Assembly (NCBI RefSeq): GCF_019351435.1
Contig: NZ_JAHWYN010000001.1
Location: forward strand, 65,785 to 129,784
Origin: Flavobacterium taihuense
GTDB lineage: Bacteria > Bacteroidota > Bacteroidia > Flavobacteriales > Flavobacteriaceae
Direction: 5' to 3'
DNA length: 64,000 bases
In this document: positions 43,330-52,225 of the stretch, piece by piece
Layout of the letters: every line of letters begins with the position of its first letter
Position numbering within the stretch: position 1 is the stretch's first letter
Program-made: the position numbers and the translations under genes
The notes under the pieces: generated by a model
Told to the model about the DNA's origin: nothing
The model's input: the letters and a program-made list of their open reading frames with translations, nothing else
Databases searched by the model: none

Positions 43330-44019
43330 ATGAAACTCAATACTCAACAAATAGAACAATTATATTCGTTTACACGCCAACATTATGTAGAATGGTATGA
43401 TTTACAATCCGAATTGGTAGATCATTTGGCAAACGCTATTGAACAGGAATGGGAATTAAACCCAAATCGCACCTTTGATGAAATCCTGAACAAAGAATTT
43501 AAGAAATTTGGAGTTTTTGGTTTTATGGATATGGTGGAAGAAAGACAAAAGTTTTTGAATAAAAAATACACTCGACTTATTTGGAGTTATTACAGGGAAT
43601 TTTTTGGCTTGCCCAAAATTATATTGACTGTAGCTTTAGTATTTGGAGTTCACACTATAAATCATTTATTTAGTAATCGAGATGTTTTTTCAACAATTGT
43701 AGTTTCCTTTTTTTTGATTTCTATTGCATTCACTTTTAAAAAACGATATAACTTCAAGCAGAAAGCGAAGCAAGCAGGCAAGAAATGGCTTTTTGAAGAT
43801 ATCATGCTCAATCGAGTTAGTCTTATGTTGTTTTTTCTACCTTCATTCATAATAAACTTTTTTAATACTTTTCGAGATAACTTTGTACCTTCAGGATGGA
43901 GTTTAATCCTTGGGGAAATCGCTTTTGTTTTAGTGGTGTTGCTTGTTTTTATTCAGTTGTGGATTATTCCAAAGAGAGTTGCAGAGGATTTATCAAAAAT
44001 ATACGCAGAATATTCTTAG
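43330..44019 (+). CDS. Membrane protein with HAAS-like N-terminal domain (2 of 2)
   Basis: 229 residues with the same layout as the preceding gene. A helical N-terminus (NTQQIEQLYSFTRQHYVEWY, DLQSELVDHLANAIEQEWEL, TFDEILNKEFKKFGVFG) is followed by four or so membrane helices (IILTVALVFGVHTI, VFSTIVVSFFLISIAF, SLMLFFLPSFIINFF, LILGEIAFVLVVLLVFIQLWII). It begins 3 bases after the previous stop. The shared helix pattern ELvDHla..IE supports duplication. It is probably a sensor or partner of the PadR regulator and the ABC exporter; this is inference from context. Confidence 0.75.
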   Translation: MKLNTQQIEQLYSFTRQHYVEWYDLQSELVDHLANAIEQEWELNPNRTFDEILNKEFKKFGVFGFMDMVEERQKFLNKKYTRLIWSYYREFFGLPKIILTVALVFGVHTINHLFSNRDVFSTIVVSFFLISIAFTFKKRYNFKQKAKQAGKKWLFEDIMLNRVSLMLFFLPSFIINFFNTFRDNFVPSGWSLILGEIAFVLVVLLVFIQLWIIPKRVAEDLSKIYAEYS

Positions 44020-44078
44020 CATAAAACGTAACATTTTCCTACTCCAAACAACTAACTACGAAAACCAAATTAAAAACC

Positions 44079-45542
44079 ATGTTTGCAAAATTTATTTATC
44101 TCGAATGGAAATCCTTTACGAGATCTGCTTCTTTCGCTTCAAATTTGGCGTTGAAAATTCTAATGGGTTTTCTGGTCCTTTATTTCACATTAGTTTTTTT
44201 AGCACTAGGTGTCGGAGCTTTTTATATTCTGAGGGAAATGAAACTGGATCCTTTGGTAGCCATAAACAAGTTCTTGATCTATTATTTTGTGATGGATTTG
44301 GTTGTTCGACTTTTGCTGCAAGCGATTCCGGTCATGAATATTCGACCGTTTTTGACTATGCCGTTCAAAAGGCCAACGATTGTACATTTTTCTTTGGGAA
44401 AAACAGCTTTATCCTTTTTTAATCTTGTTCACGCTTTTTTCTTTCTTCCTTTTTGTGCCGTTTTAATCTATGAGGGCTATGATATGCTCAGTGTTTTGCT
44501 TTGGGGAACTGCACTTTTTTCATTGGTTTTTTGCAATAATTTTCTAAATATTTTATTGAATAACAAAGACAATTTATTGGGAATTTTTATCACTGTAGTT
44601 CTGATTTTAGCAGGTTGTCAATATTACAAACTCTTTGATATTACGCTTTATTCGTATCCTTTTTTTGAGGGATTATTCAAGACCAAGTGGGTTTTTACTC
44701 TTCCAGTTTCGGTAATGATAGGTTTGTATTATTGGACTTATAATTTCCTAAAAGGCGATTTGTATCTCGATGCTGGATTAACCGTCAAGAATGACATAGC
44801 CAAAACAGAACAGCTAACTTGGTTGAATCAATTTGGAACCTTAGGTACGTTCTTGAAAAACGACATTAAATTAATCAAAAGGAACAAACGTTCTAAAACC
44901 ACAGTTGGCTTGAGTATTTTGTTTTTGTTTTACGGATTAATCTTTTTCAACAGTAATTCACATCAGCCGCCAGTAATGCAAATTTTTGCAGGAATATTTG
45001 TTTCAGGTGGATTTTTATTCACTTTTGGTCAGTTTGTACCAAGCTGGGATAGTTCGTATTACCAATTGATGATGACACAAAATGTACCATACAAAGGCTA
45101 TTTGAACTCAAAATGGTGGTTAATCGTAATTGGTACAATTGTTTCAACGATTTTGGCTTCTTTTTACTTGTATTTTGGTTGGCAAGTGTATCTTACCATA
45201 GTTGCAGGAGCCATTTATAATATTGGCGTGAACTCGCATTTGGTGTTATTAGGCGGTGCTTTTACGAAAACCCCTATTGATTTGTCGATGTCAAAAGGTG
45301 CTTTTGGAGACAAAAAAGCCTTTAACGTAAACACGATGTTGCTTTCTATACCCAAATTAGTTCTGCCATTACTATTATATTGGTTAGGATCTTATATAAT
45401 GAATCCAAAATTAGGGTTGGCATTTGTCGCGCTTGCAGGTGTATTTGGGTTTATGTTTAGAAACACCGTTTTTTTGATAATAGAAAAAATTTACAAAAAA
45501 GAGAAATATGCAACCATAGCGGCCTACAAACAAAAAGGATGA
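44079..45542 (+). CDS. DUF5687 family ABC-2-type permease
   Basis: 487-residue polytopic membrane protein with about 11-12 helices and an N-terminus FAKFIYLEWKSFTRSASFASNLALKILMGF typical of DUF5687. The family behaves as the membrane subunit of ABC transporters in Bacteroidota. The ATPase gene follows after 63 bases, which contain A/T phrases (CTAAAATCTTAATTCTAAAA) and a TATATTTG element at 45558-45565. The cargo is unknown. Confidence 0.85.
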   Translation: MFAKFIYLEWKSFTRSASFASNLALKILMGFLVLYFTLVFLALGVGAFYILREMKLDPLVAINKFLIYYFVMDLVVRLLLQAIPVMNIRPFLTMPFKRPTIVHFSLGKTALSFFNLVHAFFFLPFCAVLIYEGYDMLSVLLWGTALFSLVFCNNFLNILLNNKDNLLGIFITVVLILAGCQYYKLFDITLYSYPFFEGLFKTKWVFTLPVSVMIGLYYWTYNFLKGDLYLDAGLTVKNDIAKTEQLTWLNQFGTLGTFLKNDIKLIKRNKRSKTTVGLSILFLFYGLIFFNSNSHQPPVMQIFAGIFVSGGFLFTFGQFVPSWDSSYYQLMMTQNVPYKGYLNSKWWLIVIGTIVSTILASFYLYFGWQVYLTIVAGAIYNIGVNSHLVLLGGAFTKTPIDLSMSKGAFGDKKAFNVNTMLLSIPKLVLPLLLYWLGSYIMNPKLGLAFVALAGVFGFMFRNTVFLIIEKIYKKEKYATIAAYKQKG

Positions 45543-45605
45543 TTTTTGACACTAATTTATATTTGGAACAAAATCTAAAATCTTAATTCTAAAATCTAAA
45601 ATTGC

Positions 45606-46301
45606 ATGATACAAGTTAATAACCTTTCAAAAGAATATAACGGAACTACCGTATTAAATATAGAATCATTGGAAATTCCAAAAGGGCAAAGTTTTGGACT
45701 AGTGGGTAACAACGGAGCAGGAAAAACTACTTTTTTTAGTTTATTGTTGGATTTAATTCAGCCTACAACCGGAAGTATTTTAAACAACGATATTCAGGTG
45801 AATGCCAGTGAAGACTGGAAACCTTTTACAGCTTCATTTCTCGATGAGAGTTTTTTGATTGGTTATTTGACTCCCGAAGAATACTTTTATTTTATTGGTG
45901 ACTTAAGAGGACAAAACAAAGCAGATGTTGATGCTTTGTTGGTTCAACACGAAGAATTTTTTAATGGTGAAATTCTTAAAAACAAAAAATATTTACGTGA
46001 TTTATCTAAAGGTAACCAGAAGAAAGTCGGAATCATTGCCACATTAATCGGGAATCCCGAAGTAATCATTTTGGACGAGCCTTTTGCAAATTTGGATCCG
46101 ACAACGGTGAACAGACTAAAAAAAATCATTAAGGAATTAGCCGATAATCCAAACGTGACGGTCCTGGTTTCCAGTCATGATTTACAACATACTGTAGAAG
46201 TCTGTGATAGAATTGTCGCCTTGAATAAAGGAGAATTGGTCAAAGACATGCCAACTACAAAAGAGACTCTTCAAGAATTGGAATTGTTTTTTGCAGTTTA
46301 A
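45606..46301 (+). CDS. ABC transporter ATP-binding protein
   Basis: 231-residue ATPase with Walker A GLVGNNGAGKTTFFS (about 35-49), a signature loop RDLSKGNQKKVGIIATL (LSKGN in place of LSGGQ), Walker B EVIILDEPFANLDPTT and the switch His in VLVSSHDLQHTVE. This is the export-type CcmA/DrrA-like group. It forms the transporter with the DUF5687 protein. The TATATTTG element ahead of it may give separate expression. Confidence 0.92.
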   Translation: MIQVNNLSKEYNGTTVLNIESLEIPKGQSFGLVGNNGAGKTTFFSLLLDLIQPTTGSILNNDIQVNASEDWKPFTASFLDESFLIGYLTPEEYFYFIGDLRGQNKADVDALLVQHEEFFNGEILKNKKYLRDLSKGNQKKVGIIATLIGNPEVIILDEPFANLDPTTVNRLKKIIKELADNPNVTVLVSSHDLQHTVEVCDRIVALNKGELVKDMPTTKETLQELELFFAV

Positions 46302-46388
46302 ATTTATATATTTCAAAAAGAAACGTATTTTTACAAGTCATTATACTAAAATCCTTTTTTAAAAGTTTAATGACCTAAACGTTTCACC

Positions 46389-49010
46389 TTGAAAAGCAAT
46401 ACATTTAAATACATTTCAGCATTATTGTTTTTATCCTTTTTGATAGCCTGTTCTACCAAAAAGGATACTTTTTTGGCTAGAAATTCACACGCCTTGAGTA
46501 CCAAACTCAACATACTGTACAATGGGCAAATTGCTTTAGATAAAGGGGTAAAAGGAATAAATGACAATACAGTCGAAAATTTCTGGAAGCGTTTACCAGT
46601 CGAGAAAATGCAAGTCAGTGACGATGCTTCAGTTGATGGAAAACCAAAAAATGCCGATTTTGAACTTGCCGAAGCCAAAGCAACGAAAGCCATTCAAAAA
46701 CATTCAATGAATATTGGTGGTCGCGAGAAAAACTATCAAATCGACGAGGCTTATTTATTACTTGGGAAGGCAAGATATTACGATCAAAGATTTATCCCAG
46801 CCTTAGATGCTTTTAATTATATTCTGTATAAGTATCCCAATAGCAGCAATATTTACGATGCTAAAATTTGGCGAGAAAAAACTAATGTTCGTCTGGGGAA
46901 TGATGCTTTGGCCATAAAAAACACTTCAAAACTCATTAAGGATAACGATTTAAAAAAACAAGCATTTGCCAATGCTAATGCTATTTTAGCAAGCGCCTTT
47001 TTGAATATTGAAGAAAAGGACAGCGCAATCGTTAAGCTAAAATTGGCGAATGAATATACGAAAAGGCATGAGGATAAAGAGCGTTATTCTTTTTTATTGG
47101 GTCAATTGTATGAAGAAGCAGGCCAAAAGGACAGTGCTATTTATTTTTATCAAACGGTTATTGATATGAATCGAAAAGCCGAAAGAAAATTTGTTATTCA
47201 GGCTTACGCCAAAAAAGCGAAACTAAATAATTACCAAGGTGAGGACTATGATTTATTTGTCAAAAAATCCAAGAAAATTATGGAGGACAGAGAAAATAGA
47301 CCATATTTGGATGTGATTTACCATAGCATTGGAATTTTTTATGATAATAATAATGATAAAGAAAATGCATTAGATTATTACAATGCTTCTTTGGACACCA
47401 AATCTTCTGATTCTTATTTGAATGCTTCAAATTACAGAAATATTGGAAATTTATATTTCAAGCATACTGATTATATCAGTGCAGCCAAAAGCTATGACAA
47501 GAGTTTAGAATTATTGGATCCAAAAACCAGAGAACATCTTCAGATTTCTAAAATTAGGAAAAACCTAGATGAGGCTATTGTTAATGAGGGTATCGCAAAA
47601 CGAAATGACAGTATTATCTATGTCGCTTCTTTGAAAGAGCCGGAACAAATAGTGTATTATGAAAATTATATCCAAAAATTAAAAAGCAGTGATGAACTTA
47701 AAAAATTGCTTACTGAGAAACAAAAGAAAATGGATGAGAATATTGCATTAAATGCAGGGACAATTTCACCCAATGATGCAAGTTCAAATCAAAATGGGCA
47801 AATGGCTAATCCGCCAGCTTTTGTACCACCAACAAATAATAATCCGGCGGTGACTAGCAACACGTTTTATTTTTATAATCCCAACACGGTTGCTTACGGA
47901 AAATTAGAGTTCAAAAAAATATGGGGAAACAGAGCCCAAAATGGCTATTGGAGGGTTTCATCAGGAGCGGGCCAAAATCAAAACACACCTGGGGTCAATA
48001 CTGCAGTTGAGGCTACAGACAAACCAATAGTATCGAAGGAAGTAGATGAAAAATATACCACAGACTATTACATAAAGCAATTACCAAAATCACAAACTGT
48101 GATTGATAGCATTACGAAAGAGAGGAATACAATTTATTATCAACTGGGAGTTATCTATAAAGAAAAATTCAAGGAATACAATTTGGCGTCGGCTAGATTG
48201 GAGCAATTGTTATTATATCAGCCAGAGGAGAAATTAATTCTTCCTACGAAATACAACTTGTATAAAATATATGAAATCACCAATCCTACAAAAGCAGTTT
48301 CGATTAAAAACGAGATAATAAGTCAATATCCGAACTCTCGGTATACTCAAATTATTACCAATTCCGCTCCAAAAGAAGGTGTTGGTAATGACACACCGGA
48401 ACGAGAATATGAAAATTTATATCGATTGTTTCAACAGGAATATTTCACTTCGGTTTTACAACAAGTAGATGGTTTGATTAATAATTTTACGGGTGAAGCC
48501 ATTGTACCAAAATTCGAATTGCTAAAAGCATATACCATCGGTAAACTATATGGATTGGAAGCTTATAAAAAAGCGATAGAATATGTTGCTGATAACTATG
48601 CCAACAGTAATGAAGGGAAAGATGCGATTGAAATTCTTAAAACTCAAATTCCACTTTTAGAAAAAATGAGTTTTAGCACAGTTGATTCGAAGAATTGGAA
48701 AGTAATTTTTAGAATAGATAAAAATGACGAGAAAAGTATATCGGCAATTGAATCAAAAATCGCTCTGTTTTTCACGAATGAAAATGTGGAGAAATTAAAA
48801 TATACTTGTGATTCTTATACTGAAAAAGAAAGCTTCATCTCTATTCAAGGAATCCATTCAGAATCGTATGCCCAATTTGTTGCCGCTCTTTTTGCAGAAA
48901 ATGAAAAATACAAAATGAAACAACTAGGTATTGTCATTTCAAATGAGAATTATAAAATAGTTCAAATCAAGAAAAATATTGAAGAGTTTCTTTCACTAAA
49001 AAAACCGTAA
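46389..49010 (+). CDS. sprE: SprE/PorW-like gliding motility and T9SS lipoprotein with TPR repeats
   Basis: 873-residue lipoprotein. It starts at TTG 46389, giving MKSNTFKYISALLFLSFLIAC with the lipobox Cys at 21; no ATG precedes the signal peptide. TPR-like helical repeats fill the N-terminal half (YQIDEAYLLLGKARYYDQRF, DSAIYFYQTVIDMNRKAERK, NIGNLYFKHTDYISAAKSYDKSLELL), followed by an Asn/Pro-rich linker and further helical repeats (YYQLGVIYKEKFKEYNLASARLE). Length, architecture and the neighbouring bactofilin and atp genes match F. johnsoniae sprE. SprE/PorW links the T9SS outer-membrane translocon and attachment parts to the gliding motor; here it is placed at the outer membrane facing the periplasm. 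Confidence 0.88.
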   Translation: MKSNTFKYISALLFLSFLIACSTKKDTFLARNSHALSTKLNILYNGQIALDKGVKGINDNTVENFWKRLPVEKMQVSDDASVDGKPKNADFELAEAKATKAIQKHSMNIGGREKNYQIDEAYLLLGKARYYDQRFIPALDAFNYILYKYPNSSNIYDAKIWREKTNVRLGNDALAIKNTSKLIKDNDLKKQAFANANAILASAFLNIEEKDSAIVKLKLANEYTKRHEDKERYSFLLGQLYEEAGQKDSAIYFYQTVIDMNRKAERKFVIQAYAKKAKLNNYQGEDYDLFVKKSKKIMEDRENRPYLDVIYHSIGIFYDNNNDKENALDYYNASLDTKSSDSYLNASNYRNIGNLYFKHTDYISAAKSYDKSLELLDPKTREHLQISKIRKNLDEAIVNEGIAKRNDSIIYVASLKEPEQIVYYENYIQKLKSSDELKKLLTEKQKKMDENIALNAGTISPNDASSNQNGQMANPPAFVPPTNNNPAVTSNTFYFYNPNTVAYGKLEFKKIWGNRAQNGYWRVSSGAGQNQNTPGVNTAVEATDKPIVSKEVDEKYTTDYYIKQLPKSQTVIDSITKERNTIYYQLGVIYKEKFKEYNLASARLEQLLLYQPEEKLILPTKYNLYKIYEITNPTKAVSIKNEIISQYPNSRYTQIITNSAPKEGVGNDTPEREYENLYRLFQQEYFTSVLQQVDGLINNFTGEAIVPKFELLKAYTIGKLYGLEAYKKAIEYVADNYANSNEGKDAIEILKTQIPLLEKMSFSTVDSKNWKVIFRIDKNDEKSISAIESKIALFFTNENVEKLKYTCDSYTEKESFISIQGIHSESYAQFVAALFAENEKYKMKQLGIVISNENYKIVQIKKNIEEFLSLKKP

Positions 49011-49012
49011 TT

Positions 49013-49399
49013 ATGTTTGATAAAAAGCCAAAATCCTATACAGATCTTCTAGGGAAAACCAACAGAATTGTAGAAGGAACTATCATAAAAGGAGATATCA
49101 TTTCACCAGCCGATTTTAGATTAGATGGTGAGCTGATTGGTAATTTTACTTCGAACGGAAAAATAGTGATCGGACCAGCAGGAAGTGTCAAGGGAGATAT
49201 CATTTGTAATATGGCAGACATTGAGGGGAAATTTGAAGGTAAAATTCAGGTGGAAGACACCTTAAATATTAAAGAAACAGCCCATATTATAGGAGAAGTA
49301 ATTGTAGGTAAACTTTCGGTAGAACCAGGAGCCACTTTTAATGCATCCTGCGTTATGTTTTCTGCGAATGCTAAAGCAACAACTAGTGCCGACGAATAA
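49013..49399 (+). CDS. Bactofilin (polymer-forming cytoskeletal protein)
   Basis: 128-residue bactofilin with a short proline-poor N-terminus and a right-handed beta-helix core (about 17-110: IVEGTIIKGDIISPADFRLDG, GNFTSNGKIVIGPAGSVKGD, MADIEGKFEGKIQVEDTL, AHIIGEVIVGKLSVEPGATF). Bactofilins polymerise without nucleotides into membrane-associated filaments. It starts 2 bases after sprE and overlaps the atpZ-like gene, so it belongs to this transcript. Confidence 0.93.
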   Translation: MFDKKPKSYTDLLGKTNRIVEGTIIKGDIISPADFRLDGELIGNFTSNGKIVIGPAGSVKGDIICNMADIEGKFEGKIQVEDTLNIKETAHIIGEVIVGKLSVEPGATFNASCVMFSANAKATTSADE

Positions 49400-49619
49400 T
49401 GACCCTAAAAAGAACAACTACAATAAATGGTTGGCTTTGATTAATATCCCAATACAAATGGGGGTTATTATTTTCCTGTTTGCCTATTTTGGAAATTGGT
49501 TGGACGAGAATCATCCAAGTACAAAAGTTTATTATGTCAAAATAATGGTAATGGTAGGAGTGTTTTTGGCACTTTATAATGTAATGCGGCAGGTAAACGA
49601 AATCAATAAAAATCAATAA
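49368..49619 (+). CDS. AtpZ/AtpI-like F0 assembly or ion channel protein
   Basis: About 83 residues with two membrane helices (LALINIPIQMGVIIFLFAYFGNWLDE and VKIMVMVGVFLALYNVMRQV) in the hairpin layout of AtpZ/AtpI proteins that accompany F1F0 operons. The start is uncertain: ATG 49368 (MLKQQLVP) overlaps bactofilin by 32 bases, and GTG 49386 (giving MPTNNDPKK) overlaps it by 14 and looks more like the family N-terminus. Confidence 0.8.
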   Translation: MLKQQLVPTNNDPKKNNYNKWLALINIPIQMGVIIFLFAYFGNWLDENHPSTKVYYVKIMVMVGVFLALYNVMRQVNEINKNQ

Positions 49620-49633
49620 ATTCAAAAGCTATA

Positions 49634-50026
49634 ATGAATCTTAAAAAGTTGTTCCCATTTCTAAATTTGTTGGGCATTTCGTTAGTTTTATATGTAATTC
49701 ACAAACTGGTTTTCTATAGTTGTAACATCAACCAAGAGACATTTCACTATTCTCTGGAAATACTTTATTTGCTTTTTTTGATTTTGTCTGCAATAATTTT
49801 CAAAGTTTTATTGATAATTAAAGAAAGAAGTTTTGACAATGTTGGGATGTCCTTTCTTTTGGCCACCAGTATAAAGATGGTTTTTTGTTATCTGATTTTA
49901 AGACCATTATTACAAATCCCAAAACCTAATGATCCTACAGAAAGAATAAACTTTTTTATATTGTTTATTGTCTTTTTAGCAATTGAGACACTTTTCACAA
50001 TACGCTTAGTGAACGAAAAACAATAA
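49634..50026 (+). CDS. Small membrane protein of the atp locus (DUF6168-like)
   Basis: 130 residues with four membrane helices (FLNLLGISLVLYVIHKLVF, LEILYLLFLILSAIIFKVLL, FLLATSIKMVFCYLILR, INFFILFIVFLAIETLFTIRL). The position between the atpZ-like gene and atpB, and the four-helix form, correspond to the AtpI-type partner in Bacteroidota ATP synthase loci. The DUF6168 name is recalled, not checked. It is separated from atpB by 119 bases that hold the atpB promoter. Confidence 0.75.
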   Translation: MNLKKLFPFLNLLGISLVLYVIHKLVFYSCNINQETFHYSLEILYLLFLILSAIIFKVLLIIKERSFDNVGMSFLLATSIKMVFCYLILRPLLQIPKPNDPTERINFFILFIVFLAIETLFTIRLVNEKQ

Positions 50027-50074
50027 TCAATACCTTAGTAAATCAAATTCACAAAAAAATACTTTTATATGCTT

Positions 50075-50102
50075 TTGGGTATTAATAAAAAATGTACCTT
50101 TG
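50075..50102 (+). promoter_or_regulatory. Promoter of the atpBEFHAG operon
   Basis: TTG (50075-50077), a 17-base spacer and TACCTTTG (50095-50102) are a very good match to the flavobacterial consensus. The -7 ends 43 bases before the atpB ATG. Confidence 0.75.
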
Positions 50103-50145
50103 CACCAAATTTTAGAATCGTTAAAAAATAAGATATTTAAGAGAT

Positions 50146-51300
50146 ATGGTGATTTCCAACAAAGCACTTAGATTTATTATAGCGACTTTCGTTATATGTC
50201 TTCCTTTTATTAGTATGGCAAATCCTGAAAAGGACACTACAATTGTTCAAACTGTAGTAGCACATGAGGGTGCAGAAGCAAGCCACGAAGCACATGCTGA
50301 ACCAACAGATGTGAAATCTAAAGTAAAAGCATTTATAAAACACCACGTTTTAGATTCTCATGAATTCTCATTTGCACAAGACGATGAAACTGGAGTTCAT
50401 TATGGTTTTTCATTACCTATAATTATTTGGGATAATGGTTTTCAAATTTTCTCTTCTTCAAAATTCGAACACGGAGAAGCTGTTGCTGAATCAAACGGAA
50501 ATTTCTACAAAATAAACCACCACGACGGAAAAATTTATAAAACGGATGCTGCTGGAACAATCACAGAAGATGAAAAAACGGGTTTCCCGACAAACGTTCG
50601 TCCTCTAGATTTATCAATTACAAAAACAGTTTTCTCGATACTATTAGCTGCGATTTTGATGTTTGTTGTTTTTACAAGTTTAGCAAAATCATACGCTAAA
50701 AATAACGGAATCGCTTCTGGTATTGGTCGTATTTTTGAACCAATAGTATTATATGTACGCGACGAAATTGCAATACCAAATATTGGTGAGAAACACTATA
50801 AGAAATACATGAGTTATTTATTGACTATATTTTTCTTTGTATTGTTTTTAAATATTTTTGGTTTGATGCCTTTCGGTATTAATGTCACCGGAAATCTTAC
50901 GATTACTTTTTCATTAGCAATACTTACTTTTTTAATTACAAACTTTACTGCCAATAAAAACTATTGGGGACATATCTTTTGGATGCCAGGTGTGCCAAAG
51001 GTAATGCGTCTTGTTTTAGCACCAATTGAGTTGTTAGGGGTTTTTATTAAGCCATTTTCATTGATGATACGTTTGTATGCAAATATTTTTGCAGGACACA
51101 TCGTATTGATGAGTATTATTGGTTTAATGTTTATCTTTAAAAGCTGGTTAGGAAGTAGTTTGTCATTTGGATTGTCATTCGCGCTTTCTATACTTGAAAT
51201 ATTGGTTGCCTTTTTACAAGCGTATATATTCACGATGTTATCTGCATTGTACTTCGGTTCAGCTGTAGAAGAACATCATCATGAGGAAGCTCATCACTAA
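50146..51300 (+). CDS. atpB: ATP synthase F0 subunit a
   Basis: 384-residue inner-membrane proton channel subunit. The signal-like N-terminus (ALRFIIATFVICLPFISMANP) leads into an extracytoplasmic extension of about 140 residues rich in His and acidic residues. The core helices follow, with the essential stator arginine in KPFSLMIRLYANIFAGH and the C-terminal helix LVAFLQAYIFTMLSALYFG. The end is His-rich (EEHHHEEAHH). The extension makes it much longer than the usual 250-270 residues but is common in Bacteroidota. Confidence 0.96.
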   Translation: MVISNKALRFIIATFVICLPFISMANPEKDTTIVQTVVAHEGAEASHEAHAEPTDVKSKVKAFIKHHVLDSHEFSFAQDDETGVHYGFSLPIIIWDNGFQIFSSSKFEHGEAVAESNGNFYKINHHDGKIYKTDAAGTITEDEKTGFPTNVRPLDLSITKTVFSILLAAILMFVVFTSLAKSYAKNNGIASGIGRIFEPIVLYVRDEIAIPNIGEKHYKKYMSYLLTIFFFVLFLNIFGLMPFGINVTGNLTITFSLAILTFLITNFTANKNYWGHIFWMPGVPKVMRLVLAPIELLGVFIKPFSLMIRLYANIFAGHIVLMSIIGLMFIFKSWLGSSLSFGLSFALSILEILVAFLQAYIFTMLSALYFGSAVEEHHHEEAHH

Positions 51301-51375
51301 AATTTAGATTTTAGATTGCAGTTGGTAGATTTTCAAAATTTACATTCTAAAATCTACACTCTAAAATTAAAATTG
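51301..51375. repeat. A/T-rich inverted phrases between atpB and atpE
   Basis: TTTAGATTTTAGATTG and the later ATTCTAAAATCTAC, CTCTAAAATTAAA form an imperfect hairpin. Similar phrases occur at 45570-45604, 54380-54455 and 58286-58340. It may influence mRNA processing or stability next to the highly expressed atpE. Confidence 0.4.
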
Positions 51376-51402
51376 AATGTTTAATTTTTAATTATATATA
51401 TT

Positions 51403-51594
51403 ATGGAAATTCCACAAATCGTAGGAGCAGGATTGATCGTTATTGGAGCAGGTTTAGGTATTGGTAGAATTGGTGGTTCAGCAATGGACGCTATTGCTCG
51501 TCAACCAGAAGCTTCTGGAAAAATCCAAACTGCAATGCTTATTGCAGCTGCACTTATTGAAGGTATTGGTTTTGCTGCGTTATTCGCATCTTAA
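51403..51594 (+). CDS. atpE: ATP synthase F0 subunit c
   Basis: 63-residue proteolipid that forms the c-ring. Two helices flank a polar loop: IVGAGLIVIGAGLGIGRIG, then RQPEASGKI (conserved R-Q-P), then MLIAAALIEGIGFAALFAS with the ion-carrying glutamate. The Gly after the Glu and lack of a Ser/Thr ligand indicate proton rather than sodium coupling. The protein is shorter than most (70-90 residues) with minimal ends. A hairpin follows that probably acts as a partial terminator. Confidence 0.96.
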   Translation: MEIPQIVGAGLIVIGAGLGIGRIGGSAMDAIARQPEASGKIQTAMLIAAALIEGIGFAALFAS

Positions 51595-51608
51595 TTAAAA
51601 CTAAAAAA

Positions 51609-51644
51609 GCAATAGTTACAACGGTTGGTTGTAGCTATTGTTTT
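51609..51644 (+). terminator. Hairpin after atpE (partial terminator or processing site)
   Basis: CAATAGTTACAAC (51610-51622) and GTTGTAGCTATTG (51628-51640) pair over 13 bp with one G-T pair, loop GGTTG, and are followed by TTTTAATT. It lies inside the operon, so it is likely to lower downstream transcription or to protect the atpE messenger end, which fits the high copy number of subunit c. Confidence 0.65.
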
Positions 51645-51722
51645 AATTAAATGTTGAAATTATATTAAACAGATTAAATTTTATTTTTTAAAATACAATT
51701 TACAATTTACAATTTATAAAAA

Positions 51723-52223
51723 ATGGAAAAGTTAATAAATCAGTTTGAGTTAGGTTTGTTCTTCTGGCAGGTATTAATATTTGTTGGGTTAATAATCTTA
51801 TTGAAAAAATTCGCTTGGAAACCTATTCTTGATGCTGTAAATGATAGAGAAGAAGGAATTAAAAATGCTTTGCTTTCTGCTGAAAACGCGAGAAAAGAAA
51901 TGCAAAACTTGCAAGCAGACAACCAACGTATTTTACAAGAAGCAAGATTAGAGCGTGACACCATGCTAAAAGAAGCTCGTGAAATGAAAGATAAAATGGT
52001 TGACGATGCTAAAACTGAAGCTCAAGCTCAAGGTCAAAAAATGATCGATCAAGCTAAGGCTGCAATTGAAAGCGAAAAAAATGCAGCTATGGCTGAATTG
52101 AAATTACATGTTTCTACATTATCTCTTAGCATTGCTGAAAAAATATTAAAAGATGAACTATCTAACAAAGAAGCTCAAACTAAATTGGTTGAGAAATTGT
52201 TAGGTGATGTAAAATTGAACTAA
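51723..52223 (+). CDS. atpF: ATP synthase F0 subunit b
   Basis: 166-residue peripheral stalk subunit with one N-terminal membrane helix (LGLFFWQVLIFVGLIILLKKFAW) and a long charged helical coiled coil (about 30-155). KKFAWKPILDAVNDREEGIKNAL is the typical junction. It dimerises and contacts delta and alpha. It is 3 bases from atpH. Confidence 0.95.
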   Translation: MEKLINQFELGLFFWQVLIFVGLIILLKKFAWKPILDAVNDREEGIKNALLSAENARKEMQNLQADNQRILQEARLERDTMLKEAREMKDKMVDDAKTEAQAQGQKMIDQAKAAIESEKNAAMAELKLHVSTLSLSIAEKILKDELSNKEAQTKLVEKLLGDVKLN

Positions 52224-52225
52224 TC

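Noticed and set aside
43943..44422. 159-residue plus-strand open frame overlapping two membrane protein genes
   Set aside because: It overlaps the second HAAS-like gene and the DUF5687 gene in another frame and has no recognisable domain.
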